Notes under the pieces: generated by a model
The model's input: only the letters and a program-made list of their open reading frames with translations
What the model was told of the DNA's origin: nothing
Databases searched by the model: none
In this document: positions 1-5,208 of the stretch, piece by piece
How the letters are laid out: the number at the start of each line of letters is the position of its first letter
How positions within the stretch are numbered: the first letter of the stretch is position 1
Program-made: the position numbers and the translations under genes
From: Deltaproteobacteria bacterium
Lineage (GTDB): Bacteria > Desulfobacterota > GWC2-55-46 > DRQE01
Length of the DNA stretch: 9,195 bases
Assembly: GCA_016219165.1 (NCBI GenBank)
Contig: JACRCB010000144.1
Location: 1-9,195 of the forward strand
Reading direction: 5' to 3'

Positions 1-247
1 GAGATAGCGCCTTGTCTTTGACCTTCTCCGGCGTCCTCCGGTTCGACGGCCTGTTGCGGGCCTTATGGACAATGCCCCGGTCGCCTTCCTCCCTAACCGC
101 CCTGACAAGTCTCCTCGCCTGCCTTTAACCGAGTCCCATCATCGAGGCCGCCGCCTTCTGCGTAATGTGCTCGTCCATGGCCTCCTGTATCACCTTCAGC
201 ATCTTCAACTCCCGTCAGCTCATGTAGATAATGTCCTCTCCGGCCAT
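1..247 (-). pseudogene. Decayed ISNCY-like transposase, N-terminal part, cut by the window edge
   Basis: The minus strand from 247 downwards, read in one unbroken frame, encodes the helix-turn-helix start of an IS transposase. Recognisable stretches are RELKMLKVIQEAMDEHITQK, then a second helix region with RQARRLVRAVREEGDRG, then IVHKARNRPSNRRTPEKVK. This pattern is typical of ISNCY/IS1202-type transposases, where the N-terminal HTH binds the element ends. A Shine-Dalgarno (GGGAGG) lies just upstream of the ATG at 247-245, and a TATAAT hexamer on the minus strand at 277-272 could be its -10 box. Two in-frame stops interrupt it: TGA at 217-215 (codon 11) and TAA at 127-125 (codon 41). In the second case the homologous position is normally Glu in a 'SERQ'-like motif, so GAA to TAA is plausible. 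No frameshift is needed. The catalytic domain lies outside the window. Family assignment comes from remembered motif similarity, not a search. Confidence 0.75.
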
Positions 248-286
248 AATCTCCTCCCTTCAAAGGGGAAAATTATAGCCATTCAA

Positions 287-334
287 TAGGACATTTCTAC
301 TTTGCTACTTTAGGACATTATCATTTTGCTGTAA
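287..334. repeat. Two 24-bp tandem repeats, likely IS terminal transposase-binding sites
   Basis: Unit 1 (287-310) and unit 2 (311-334) both begin TAGGACATT and both carry TTTGCT at unit positions 15-20; 16 of the first 20 positions match. They lie directly upstream of the transposase remnant, between its probable -10 box and flanking host DNA. This is where an insertion sequence would have its end and transposase-binding motifs. The outer boundary of the element is probably near 330-340, but I cannot fix it because the other end is outside the window. Confidence 0.6.
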
Positions 335-414
335 CAAGCCTTTTTACCCGCATGAACGTAGCGGTATAAGTTCTTAAATCCATCTAAAAGGCCGTGTTTT
401 TGTTAATAATTCCC

Positions 415-443
415 TTGACACCCTCCTTAAGGTTTATTAGAAT
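415..443 (+). promoter_or_regulatory. Sigma-70-type promoter for tRNA-Val
   Basis: A perfect -35 box TTGACA (415-420) is followed after 17 nt by a -10 box TAGAAT (438-443), five of six consensus bases. The predicted start near 450 lies about 40 nt before the tRNA. It may also feed transcription into thrS if the spacer hairpins do not terminate fully, since I see no equally good promoter between the tRNA and thrS. Confidence 0.75.
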
Positions 444-487
444 TCATAACTTAAGCCGCACCGATAGCGCGGATGCAGGGTTTCTTC

Positions 488-562
488 AGGCGCGTAGCTC
501 AGTGGTAGAGCGCTACCTTGACACGGTAGAGGTCGGCGGTTCGAAACCGCCCGTGCCTACCA
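488..562 (+). tRNA. tRNA-Val (anticodon GAC)
   Basis: The gene folds as a complete cloverleaf. Acceptor stem AGGCGCG (488-494) pairs with CGTGCCT (552-558) with one G-U pair. The anticodon stem CTACC/GGTAG (513-517/525-529) encloses loop TTGACAC with anticodon GAC at 520-522. The T arm GGCGG/CCGCC (535-539/547-551) encloses TTCGAAA. Discriminator A559 is followed by an encoded CCA at 560-562. It reads GUC (and, by wobble, GUU) valine codons. A consensus promoter sits about 45 nt upstream. Confidence 0.97.
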
Positions 563-582
563 TTTTTTCTTTGCCGGACAGG

Positions 583-606
583 GCATCGTTGGTTGCATCG
601 TTGGTT
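583..606. repeat. 12-bp perfect tandem duplication
   Basis: GCATCGTTGGTT occurs twice head to tail at 583-594 and 595-606, 20 nt after the tRNA-Val. It is the first of two short tandem duplications in the tRNA-thrS spacer. It is too short to assign a function; replication slippage is the simplest origin. Confidence 0.8.
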
Positions 607-648
607 GGACACCGGTTGAACACTGTTTGAACACCGTCATGAGGTCCG

Positions 649-686
649 AACCCCGCGACCGGGGTTAAAAGGTGTCATCCTTTTAA
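649..686 (+). other. Two adjoining hairpins in the tRNA-Val/thrS spacer
   Basis: Hairpin A is a 7-bp stem AACCCCG (649-655) with CGGGGTT (660-666) and a CGAC loop. Hairpin B is TTAAAAGG (665-672) with CCTTTTAA (679-686) around a TGTCAT loop. They share T665-T666, so they cannot both form in full. A is GC-rich with no U tract; B is followed by AUCGUUAAAA. They could be 3'-end or processing structures for the tRNA transcript, or leader structures for thrS. No T-box consensus is visible here. Confidence 0.45.
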
Positions 687-694
687 TCGTTAAA

Positions 695-717
695 AAGAGG
701 CTGGCGCCTTTTATTTT
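695..717 (+). terminator. Weak candidate intrinsic terminator after tRNA-Val
   Basis: AAGAGGC (695-701) pairs with GCCTTTT (706-712), including one G-U pair, around a TGGC loop. It is followed by ATTTT (713-717). The stem has only three GC pairs and the U tract is interrupted, so it would be inefficient and may allow read-through into thrS. Confidence 0.35.
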
Positions 718-741
718 AGTCTTCCGGTTTTAGTCTTTCGG
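714..741. repeat. 14-bp tandem duplication before thrS
   Basis: TTTTAGTCTTCCGG (714-727) is followed directly by TTTTAGTCTTTCGG (728-741), a 13 of 14 match. It sits about 50 nt before the thrS start codon, inside what would be the thrS 5' untranslated leader. No function can be read from it. Confidence 0.75.
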
Positions 742-787
742 GCGTTCTTTTAAGGTTGCGGGCAATCTATTTAGAGAGAAAGGGTTT

Positions 788-2719
788 ATGATAATCGTGA
801 AGTTCTCAGACGAGGAGGATTCGAATTATCCCGAGGGGATAACCGCGGGGGAGGTGCTCTTTGGCCGCTACAAAGGGCTTTCGAATAAGATCGTTGCGGC
901 TAAAGTGAACGGGAATACGGTTGACCTCTCTACTCCTCTGAAAGACCCGGACACGGCCTTAAGGGTAGAGCCCGTTACCGTTGATTCAGAGGAAGGCATC
1001 GGGATACTGCGCCATTCGGCCGCCCACATAATGGCGCAGGCGGTAAAGGGCGTCTATAAAGACGTAAAACTCGGGATAGGGCCGGCCATAGAGGACGGTT
1101 TCTACTATGACTTCGATACGCCGGCGCCATTTACCCCCGAGGACATCGAGAAGATAGAAAAGAGGATGGAGGAGATTATAAAAGGGGATTCCCCTTTCGA
1201 GCGGGAGGAACTTAAGAAGGACGATGCCCTCAATCTCTTTAAGGGCATGGGGGAAACCTATAAGGAGGAACTCATCCGGGAACTCGGGGATGACGGGGTA
1301 AGCATTTACAGGCAGTCTGGATTCGTGGACCTCTGCAGGGGGCCGCATCTTCCAAAGACGGGCATGGTCAAGGCCTTCAAGATTACCTCCACGGCAGGGG
1401 CATACTGGAGGGGGGATGAAAAAAGAAAGATGCTCCAGAGGGTCTACGGCACGGCGTTCCCCGACAAAAAACAGTTGGCGCAATACCTAAGGAAAATAGA
1501 CGAGGCGAAGAAAAGGGACCACAGGAAACTCGGCAGGGAATTAGACCTCTTTTCGGTGAGCGAAGAGGTCGGCCCGGGCCTTATCCTCTGGCATCCGGAC
1601 GGGGCCACGGTGAGGCTTGCCATAGAGGATTTCTGGAGAAAAGGACACATAAAGAACGGTTATTCGCTCGTATACACCCCGCATGTCGCGAAACTCGATA
1701 TGTGGAAAAGGAGCGGGCACTGGGACTTTTACAGGGAAAACTTATTCAGCCCCATGGACGTGGAAGGGCAGGACTATATAGTAAAGCCCATGAACTGCCC
1801 TTTCCATATCCAGATATTCAAGAGCCGGCTCCGGAGTTACCGCGACCTCCCGATAAGATATGCGGAACTCGGAACCGTCTATAGGTTCGAGCGTTCCGGC
1901 GTATTGCACGGGTTATTGCGGGTGAGGGGGTTCACACAGGACGATGCCCACATATATCTGGCCCCCGGGCAGATAGAAGACGAAGTAAAGAGTGTCTTGA
2001 AATTTACTCTTTACATCCTGAGGGCTTTCGGGTTTAATGAATACGAGATATTTTTAAGCACAAGGCCGGAAAAATACGTGGGCTCTATCGAGAACTGGGC
2101 AATGGCCTGGGGGTCTTTGAAGGCGGCGCTGGAGGGGGAGGGATTGCCTTACTCCGTTGACCCGGGCGAGGGGGTTTTTTACGGCCCGAAGATAGACATA
2201 AAGATAAAAGACGCCCTGGGAAGGGCATGGCAGTGCTCCACGATACAGGCGGATTTCAATCTGCCTGAGCGGTTTGATGTGACGTACAGGGATGAACGGG
2301 GGGTGGAATCCAGGCCCATAATGCTCCACCGGGCGCTTATGGGTTCGCTCGAGAGGTTTTTCGGATGCCTCGTCGAACACTACGCCGGGGCGTTCCCCCT
2401 GTGGCTTTCGCCGGTTCAGGTTGTAGTCCTGAATGTTACGGAGAGAAACGTCTTATATGCCGGCAGGGTCTTTGAGGCGATAAAAGAAAAGGGGCTCAGG
2501 GCAGAGTTCGACAGCAGGAACGAAACACTTAACTATAAGATAAGGGAGGCGAGGCTTAGAAAGGTTCCCTACATGGTCATCATAGGGGACAGGGAAGAGG
2601 AAAAGGGTGTGGTCTCGCCGCGCTCAAGAGATACGGGAGAGATGGCGCAGTCGACCGTTCAGGAATTTATAGAGAGTCTCGAAAGAGAAAATAAAACTAT
2701 CGGAGGTGGACCTTCATAA
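788..2719 (+). CDS. thrS: Threonyl-tRNA synthetase (class II)
   Basis: Cytoplasmic enzyme that activates threonine with ATP and charges tRNA-Thr. At 643 aa it has the usual length of the full bacterial form. An N-terminal TGS domain (about 1-60) is followed by the editing domain with HSAAH (76-80) and CRGPH (183-187), whose His and Cys residues clear mischarged Ser-tRNA-Thr. The class II core follows, with motif 2 YRFE (365-368, Arg366), the zinc ligands Cys337, His388 and His514, and motif 3 around 512-525. The C-terminal anticodon-binding domain (about 545-643) begins PVQVVVLNV. The ATG at 788 is preceded by AGAGAAAGGG, a modest and rather close Shine-Dalgarno. This is the first gene of the operon, and its stop codon overlaps the infC start (ATAA). 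All key residues are intact. Its promoter is not clear: it may be read from the tRNA-Val promoter or from a weak one in the spacer. Confidence 0.97.
   Translation: MIIVKFSDEEDSNYPEGITAGEVLFGRYKGLSNKIVAAKVNGNTVDLSTPLKDPDTALRVEPVTVDSEEGIGILRHSAAHIMAQAVKGVYKDVKLGIGPAIEDGFYYDFDTPAPFTPEDIEKIEKRMEEIIKGDSPFEREELKKDDALNLFKGMGETYKEELIRELGDDGVSIYRQSGFVDLCRGPHLPKTGMVKAFKITSTAGAYWRGDEKRKMLQRVYGTAFPDKKQLAQYLRKIDEAKKRDHRKLGRELDLFSVSEEVGPGLILWHPDGATVRLAIEDFWRKGHIKNGYSLVYTPHVAKLDMWKRSGHWDFYRENLFSPMDVEGQDYIVKPMNCPFHIQIFKSRLRSYRDLPIRYAELGTVYRFERSGVLHGLLRVRGFTQDDAHIYLAPGQIEDEVKSVLKFTLYILRAFGFNEYEIFLSTRPEKYVGSIENWAMAWGSLKAALEGEGLPYSVDPGEGVFYGPKIDIKIKDALGRAWQCSTIQADFNLPERFDVTYRDERGVESRPIMLHRALMGSLERFFGCLVEHYAGAFPLWLSPVQVVVLNVTERNVLYAGRVFEAIKEKGLRAEFDSRNETLNYKIREARLRKVPYMVIIGDREEEKGVVSPRSRDTGEMAQSTVQEFIESLERENKTIGGGPS
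2702..2718 (+). promoter_or_regulatory. Strong Shine-Dalgarno and AUA start codon of infC
   Basis: GGAGGT (2702-2707) lies 8 nt before ATA (2716-2718), an ideal spacing. The reading frame is closed upstream by TAA at 2692-2694. Between that stop and the conserved 'RIN' segment of IF3 there is no ATG, GTG or TTG. The first canonical start is a GTG at 2797, which would delete most of the N-terminal domain. The ATA overlaps the thrS stop as ATAA. Rare start codons (AUU, AUC, AUA) in infC are known to be the target of IF3's own discrimination, giving autoregulation. Confidence 0.85.
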
Positions 2720-3258
2720 CGAAGTTTGCGGGAAAACAGCAGAAAAAAGGCGAGTTAAGGATTAACAGAAGAATCAGGGCGGCCCAGGTCCGTCTGGTGG
2801 ACGGGGAAGGCAATCAGGTAGGGGTTCTTCCCGTCCCTGATGCGCTTAAGGCGGCGGAGGAGGCAGGGCTTGACCTTGTAGAGGTTTCGCCAGACGCTGA
2901 CCCCCCCGTGTGCAGGCTCATGGACTACGGCAAGTACAAATACCAGATGAGCAAGAAAGCCCATGAGGCCAAGAAAAAACAGGCGGTAGTCCACGTAAAA
3001 GAGATTAAACTCAGGACCCGCACCGATGAGCACGACTTCCAGTTCAAGGTGAGGAACATCAAGAGTTTCCTCTCGGACGGAGACAAGGTCAAGGTCGGCA
3101 TATTTTTCAGGGGCAGGGAAATCATGCATCCCAAAATCGGGGAGAAAATGCTCCTGAGGGTTGTCGACGAGACAAAGGACGTGGCCGCGGTCGACCAGAA
3201 CCCGAGGCTCGAGGGACGGAATATGACTATACTTCTCGGGCCTTTATCTTCAAAATAA
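2716..3258 (+). CDS. infC: Translation initiation factor IF-3
   Basis: IF3 binds the 30S subunit, prevents premature 50S joining and rejects non-initiator tRNA and non-canonical start codons. Starting at the ATA at 2716 gives 180 aa, the same length as the E. coli protein. The N-terminal domain carries GELRINRRIRAAQVRLVD (about 12-29), matching the conserved 'INxxIRAxxVRLV' region, then DLVEVSPDADPPVCRLMDYG (about 54-73). A Lys-rich linker follows (about 78-90), and the C-terminal domain includes KEIKLRTRTDEHDF, the FRGRE motif and a final stretch ending LLGPLSSK. A start at GTG 2797 would give only 153 aa and remove conserved residues, so I reject it. Translation is probably coupled to thrS through the ATAA overlap. 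Regulation by IF3 level through the rare start codon is inferred from known infC genes. Confidence 0.95.
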   Translation: MTKFAGKQQKKGELRINRRIRAAQVRLVDGEGNQVGVLPVPDALKAAEEAGLDLVEVSPDADPPVCRLMDYGKYKYQMSKKAHEAKKKQAVVHVKEIKLRTRTDEHDFQFKVRNIKSFLSDGDKVKVGIFFRGREIMHPKIGEKMLLRVVDETKDVAAVDQNPRLEGRNMTILLGPLSSK

Positions 3259-3449
3259 TCCTTCTTGGCGGGAACCTTTTTGGCGGCCCTGTGCCGGGCG
3301 CTCGTGCCGGACTCGTTTTGGCGTTCGTTCAGCAGGGGGTTCTTACACTCTCGCTTGACTTGCGGATGCAGGGTCCGTGAGTTTCCGGGGGGGGGGCAGG
3401 AAAAACATTTCACGGAAGGTTTTAGCCTTCGAGAAAGCGAGGATAGAAG
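3259..3449 (+). other. 191-nt infC-rpmI spacer, candidate r-protein leader
   Basis: No gene is visible here. The RNA could form CCGTGA (3375-3380) with TCACGG (3410-3415), enclosing a run of ten G (3387-3396). Just downstream AAGG (3416-3419) pairs with CCTT (3426-3429), a few bases before the rpmI Shine-Dalgarno GAGG (3439-3442). In several bacteria L20 represses rpmI-rplT by binding an RNA structure in this region that mimics its rRNA site. The position fits, but I could not match a known L20 leader consensus by eye, so the assignment is only positional. Confidence 0.35.
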
Positions 3450-3653
3450 ATGCCGAAGTTAAAGTTAAAGACGAATAAAGGTGCGGCAAAGAGGATGCGC
3501 ATCACCGCAAAAGGAAAGGTATTAAGGAGAAAGGCCGGCATGAGGCACCTTCTCTCAGGCAAGAGCGCGTCGAGGAAAAGACGCCTCGGGAAAGCGCTCG
3601 TTGCGGAAAAGGCAAACGCCCCGTCCGTTAAGAAACTCCTGCCGTATGCGTGA
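3450..3653 (+). CDS. rpmI: 50S ribosomal protein L35
   Basis: Small basic protein of the large ribosomal subunit, 67 aa, close to the usual 64-66. It has the family layout: start MPKLKLKTNKGAAKRM, then a Lys/Arg-rich stretch with KVLRRKAGMRHLLSGKS and SRKRRLGKALV, and a C-terminal end KKLLPYA. The ATG at 3450 has GAGG at 3439-3442, 7 nt upstream. It lies between infC and rplT in the order conserved across most bacteria. It is probably translated from the same message as infC and may be under L20 control. Confidence 0.97.
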   Translation: MPKLKLKTNKGAAKRMRITAKGKVLRRKAGMRHLLSGKSASRKRRLGKALVAEKANAPSVKKLLPYA

Positions 3654-3675
3654 CGCAATGGTTTATGGATTGCGT
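3653..3675 (+). other. Hairpin between rpmI and rplT
   Basis: ACGCAAT (3653-3659) pairs perfectly with ATTGCGT (3669-3675) across a 9-nt loop, starting on the last base of the rpmI stop codon. The sequence after it is TTCCGCGGGG, not a U tract, so it does not look like a terminator. It may protect the mRNA or affect rplT translation. Confidence 0.4.
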
Positions 3676-3722
3676 TTCCGCGGGGTCTCGTTTACTGTTT
3701 AAAAAAGCGAAAGGAGCAGGAT

Positions 3723-4082
3723 ATGCCGAGGGTTAAAAGGGGAGTCAACGCGAAGAAAAAAAGGAGGAAGGTCCTTAAGGCGGTAAAGGGCATGAGGGGG
3801 GCAAGGGGAAGGCTCTACCGCATAGCCACCCAGGCGGTGGACAAGGCCCTTGTATGCGCATACGCCGACAGAAGGAAAAAGAAAAGGGACATGAGGAGGC
3901 TCTGGATAGCGAGGATTAACGCCGCGGCGCGGCTCAACGGCATTACGTATAACCGCCTGATGGAGGGCCTTATAAAGGCAAATGTGGCGCTCGACAGAAA
4001 GGTTCTCTCCGACATAGCGGTGAAAGACCCCGCAGGTTTTGCAAAGTTCGCCTCGATGGCAAAAGAGGCCCTGTCCGCCTGA
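3723..4082 (+). CDS. rplT: 50S ribosomal protein L20
   Basis: L20 binds 23S rRNA early in 50S assembly and, in species studied, represses its own operon. It is 119 aa, normal length. The N-terminal half is an extremely basic helix (MPRVKRGVNAKKKRRKVLK), followed by the family hallmark YRIATQAVDKALVCAYADRR (about 32-51), KKRDMRRLWIARINAAARLN (about 53-72) and a globular C-terminal domain rich in Ala and Lys. The Shine-Dalgarno GGAG (3713-3716) is 6 nt before the ATG. It follows rpmI by 69 nt and precedes pheS by 108 nt. In that 108-nt gap I see one small GC stem (4134-4138 with 4148-4152) but no terminator. Confidence 0.97.
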   Translation: MPRVKRGVNAKKKRRKVLKAVKGMRGARGRLYRIATQAVDKALVCAYADRRKKKRDMRRLWIARINAAARLNGITYNRLMEGLIKANVALDRKVLSDIAVKDPAGFAKFASMAKEALSA

Positions 4083-4190
4083 AAAGTGGGGCTTAAAGAA
4101 GAACCCTCAGCCGGGGGAAACTTTTCGTAATCTGCCGGAACTCTTTGCCGGCCTTTCAGAAACCTTCGGAGCCGTAAACCAAGAGATTGT

Positions 4191-5207
4191 ATGAAAGAGA
4201 GTCTTGAAATCCTTGAGCGGGAGATTATGAACGGCTTCAAGGCCGCCCGCTCCGCAGTGGACATAGACAATCTCAAGAAAAAATATCTCGCAAGAAAAGG
4301 CCCCCTCGCGGCCCTGATTAAAGAACTCGCCGGCCTCCCGGCCGAGGAGCGGCGCATCCTCGGCGAGGCGATAAACGAGGCTAAAAAAAGAATAGAAGGC
4401 GTCCTCGATGACGCCCTTGCGACACTGCGCGGTGCGGAAAAGAGCGAACGCCTCGGAAAAGAGAGGCTGGACGTAACGCTCCCCGGGAGGTCTCTCCCCT
4501 CGGGCAGAATCCATCCTGTAACGTCGGTAACCTCGGAGATTGAAGATATCTTCACATCCCTCGGTTTCGAGATAGCCGAAGGCCCCGAGGTCGAACTCGA
4601 TTATTACAATTTCGAAGCCCTGAACATCCCCAAAGACCATCCGGCAAGGGACATGCAGGATACGTTTTACTTAAGCGGCGGCGTGTGCCTCAGAACCCAC
4701 ACCTCCCCGGTTCAGATAAGGGTCATGGAAAAAAGAAGGCCGCCTCTGAGGGTCATAGCCCCCGGGACCGTTTACAGGAGGGACTCCGACATCACCCACA
4801 CCCCGATGTTCCATCAGGTCGAGGGGTTCATGGTGGACGAGGGGGTTTCCTTCAGCGCCCTCAAGGGGGTGCTTACGCATTTCCTCCATCGGCTTTTTGG
4901 AGAGGATACCGGGGTAAGGTTCAGGCCCAGTTTCTTCCCCTTCACCGAGCCGAGCGCGGAGGTGGATATACGCTGCGTTATGTGCGCGGGTAAAGGGTGC
5001 AGGGTATGCAAGGGGAGCGGGTGGCTCGAGATACTGGGGTGCGGGATGATACACCCGAATGTCTTTAAGAGCGTTGATTATGATTACGGGAGATATTCGG
5101 GTTTCGCCTTCGGCCTCGGTATCGAAAGGATTGCGATGCTTAAACACGGCATAGACGACATAAGGCTGTTTTTTGAAAACGATATAAGGTTTCTGAGGCA
5201 GTTTTAA
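4191..5207 (+). CDS. pheS: Phenylalanyl-tRNA synthetase alpha subunit
   Basis: Catalytic subunit of the heterotetrameric enzyme (alpha2 beta2) that charges tRNA-Phe. It is 338 aa, the typical bacterial length. The N-terminal coiled-coil arm (about 1-85), which contacts tRNA, includes KKKYLARKGPLAALIKEL. The class II core follows, with HPVTSVTSEIEDIFTSLGF (108-126), motif 2 YRRDSDITHTPMFHQVEG (195-212) and motif 3 GFAFGLGIERIAML (304-317). Four cysteines, CVMC at 262-265 and CRVC at 270-273, form a knuckle-like insertion seen in many bacterial PheS proteins. The ATG at 4191 has only a weak AAGAG at 4181-4185, but the start matches the family N terminus. It is followed after 1 nt by pheT, so the two subunits are translationally coupled. 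Confidence 0.97.
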   Translation: MKESLEILEREIMNGFKAARSAVDIDNLKKKYLARKGPLAALIKELAGLPAEERRILGEAINEAKKRIEGVLDDALATLRGAEKSERLGKERLDVTLPGRSLPSGRIHPVTSVTSEIEDIFTSLGFEIAEGPEVELDYYNFEALNIPKDHPARDMQDTFYLSGGVCLRTHTSPVQIRVMEKRRPPLRVIAPGTVYRRDSDITHTPMFHQVEGFMVDEGVSFSALKGVLTHFLHRLFGEDTGVRFRPSFFPFTEPSAEVDIRCVMCAGKGCRVCKGSGWLEILGCGMIHPNVFKSVDYDYGRYSGFAFGLGIERIAMLKHGIDDIRLFFENDIRFLRQF

Positions 5208-5208
5208 G

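Noticed and set aside
65..289. Short plus-strand open frame at the window start
   Set aside because: It is antisense to the transposase remnant, which has recognisable sequence on the minus strand.
394..630. Short plus-strand open frame across tRNA-Val
   Set aside because: It reads through a perfect tRNA cloverleaf, so it is not a gene.
563..787. T-box leader before thrS
   Set aside because: The T-box core consensus (AGGGUGGNACCGCG) is absent and the hairpins do not follow its layout.
986..1483. 165-codon open frame on the minus strand inside thrS
   Set aside because: Antisense to the conserved thrS editing domain; no ribosome site or recognisable motif.
2797..3258. infC starting at GTG 2797 (153 aa)
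   Set aside because: It removes conserved N-terminal IF3 residues (RINRRIRAAQVRLV), and there is no ribosome site; the ATA at 2716 has an ideal GGAGGT and gives the family's length.
469..3374. 13-nt repeat GCGGATGCAGGGT at 469-481 and 3362-3374
   Set aside because: One such match is expected roughly by chance in a window of this size, and the contexts are unrelated.
4083..4190. pheM-like leader peptide and attenuator before pheST
   Set aside because: No ATG occurs in the gap. A GTG-started frame of about 14 codons contains one Phe only, and the small GC stem has no U tract.
3815..4555. 246-codon open frame on the minus strand
   Set aside because: It lies opposite rplT and pheS, is low-complexity Ser/Arg/Leu-rich and resembles no protein; it is an antisense shadow.
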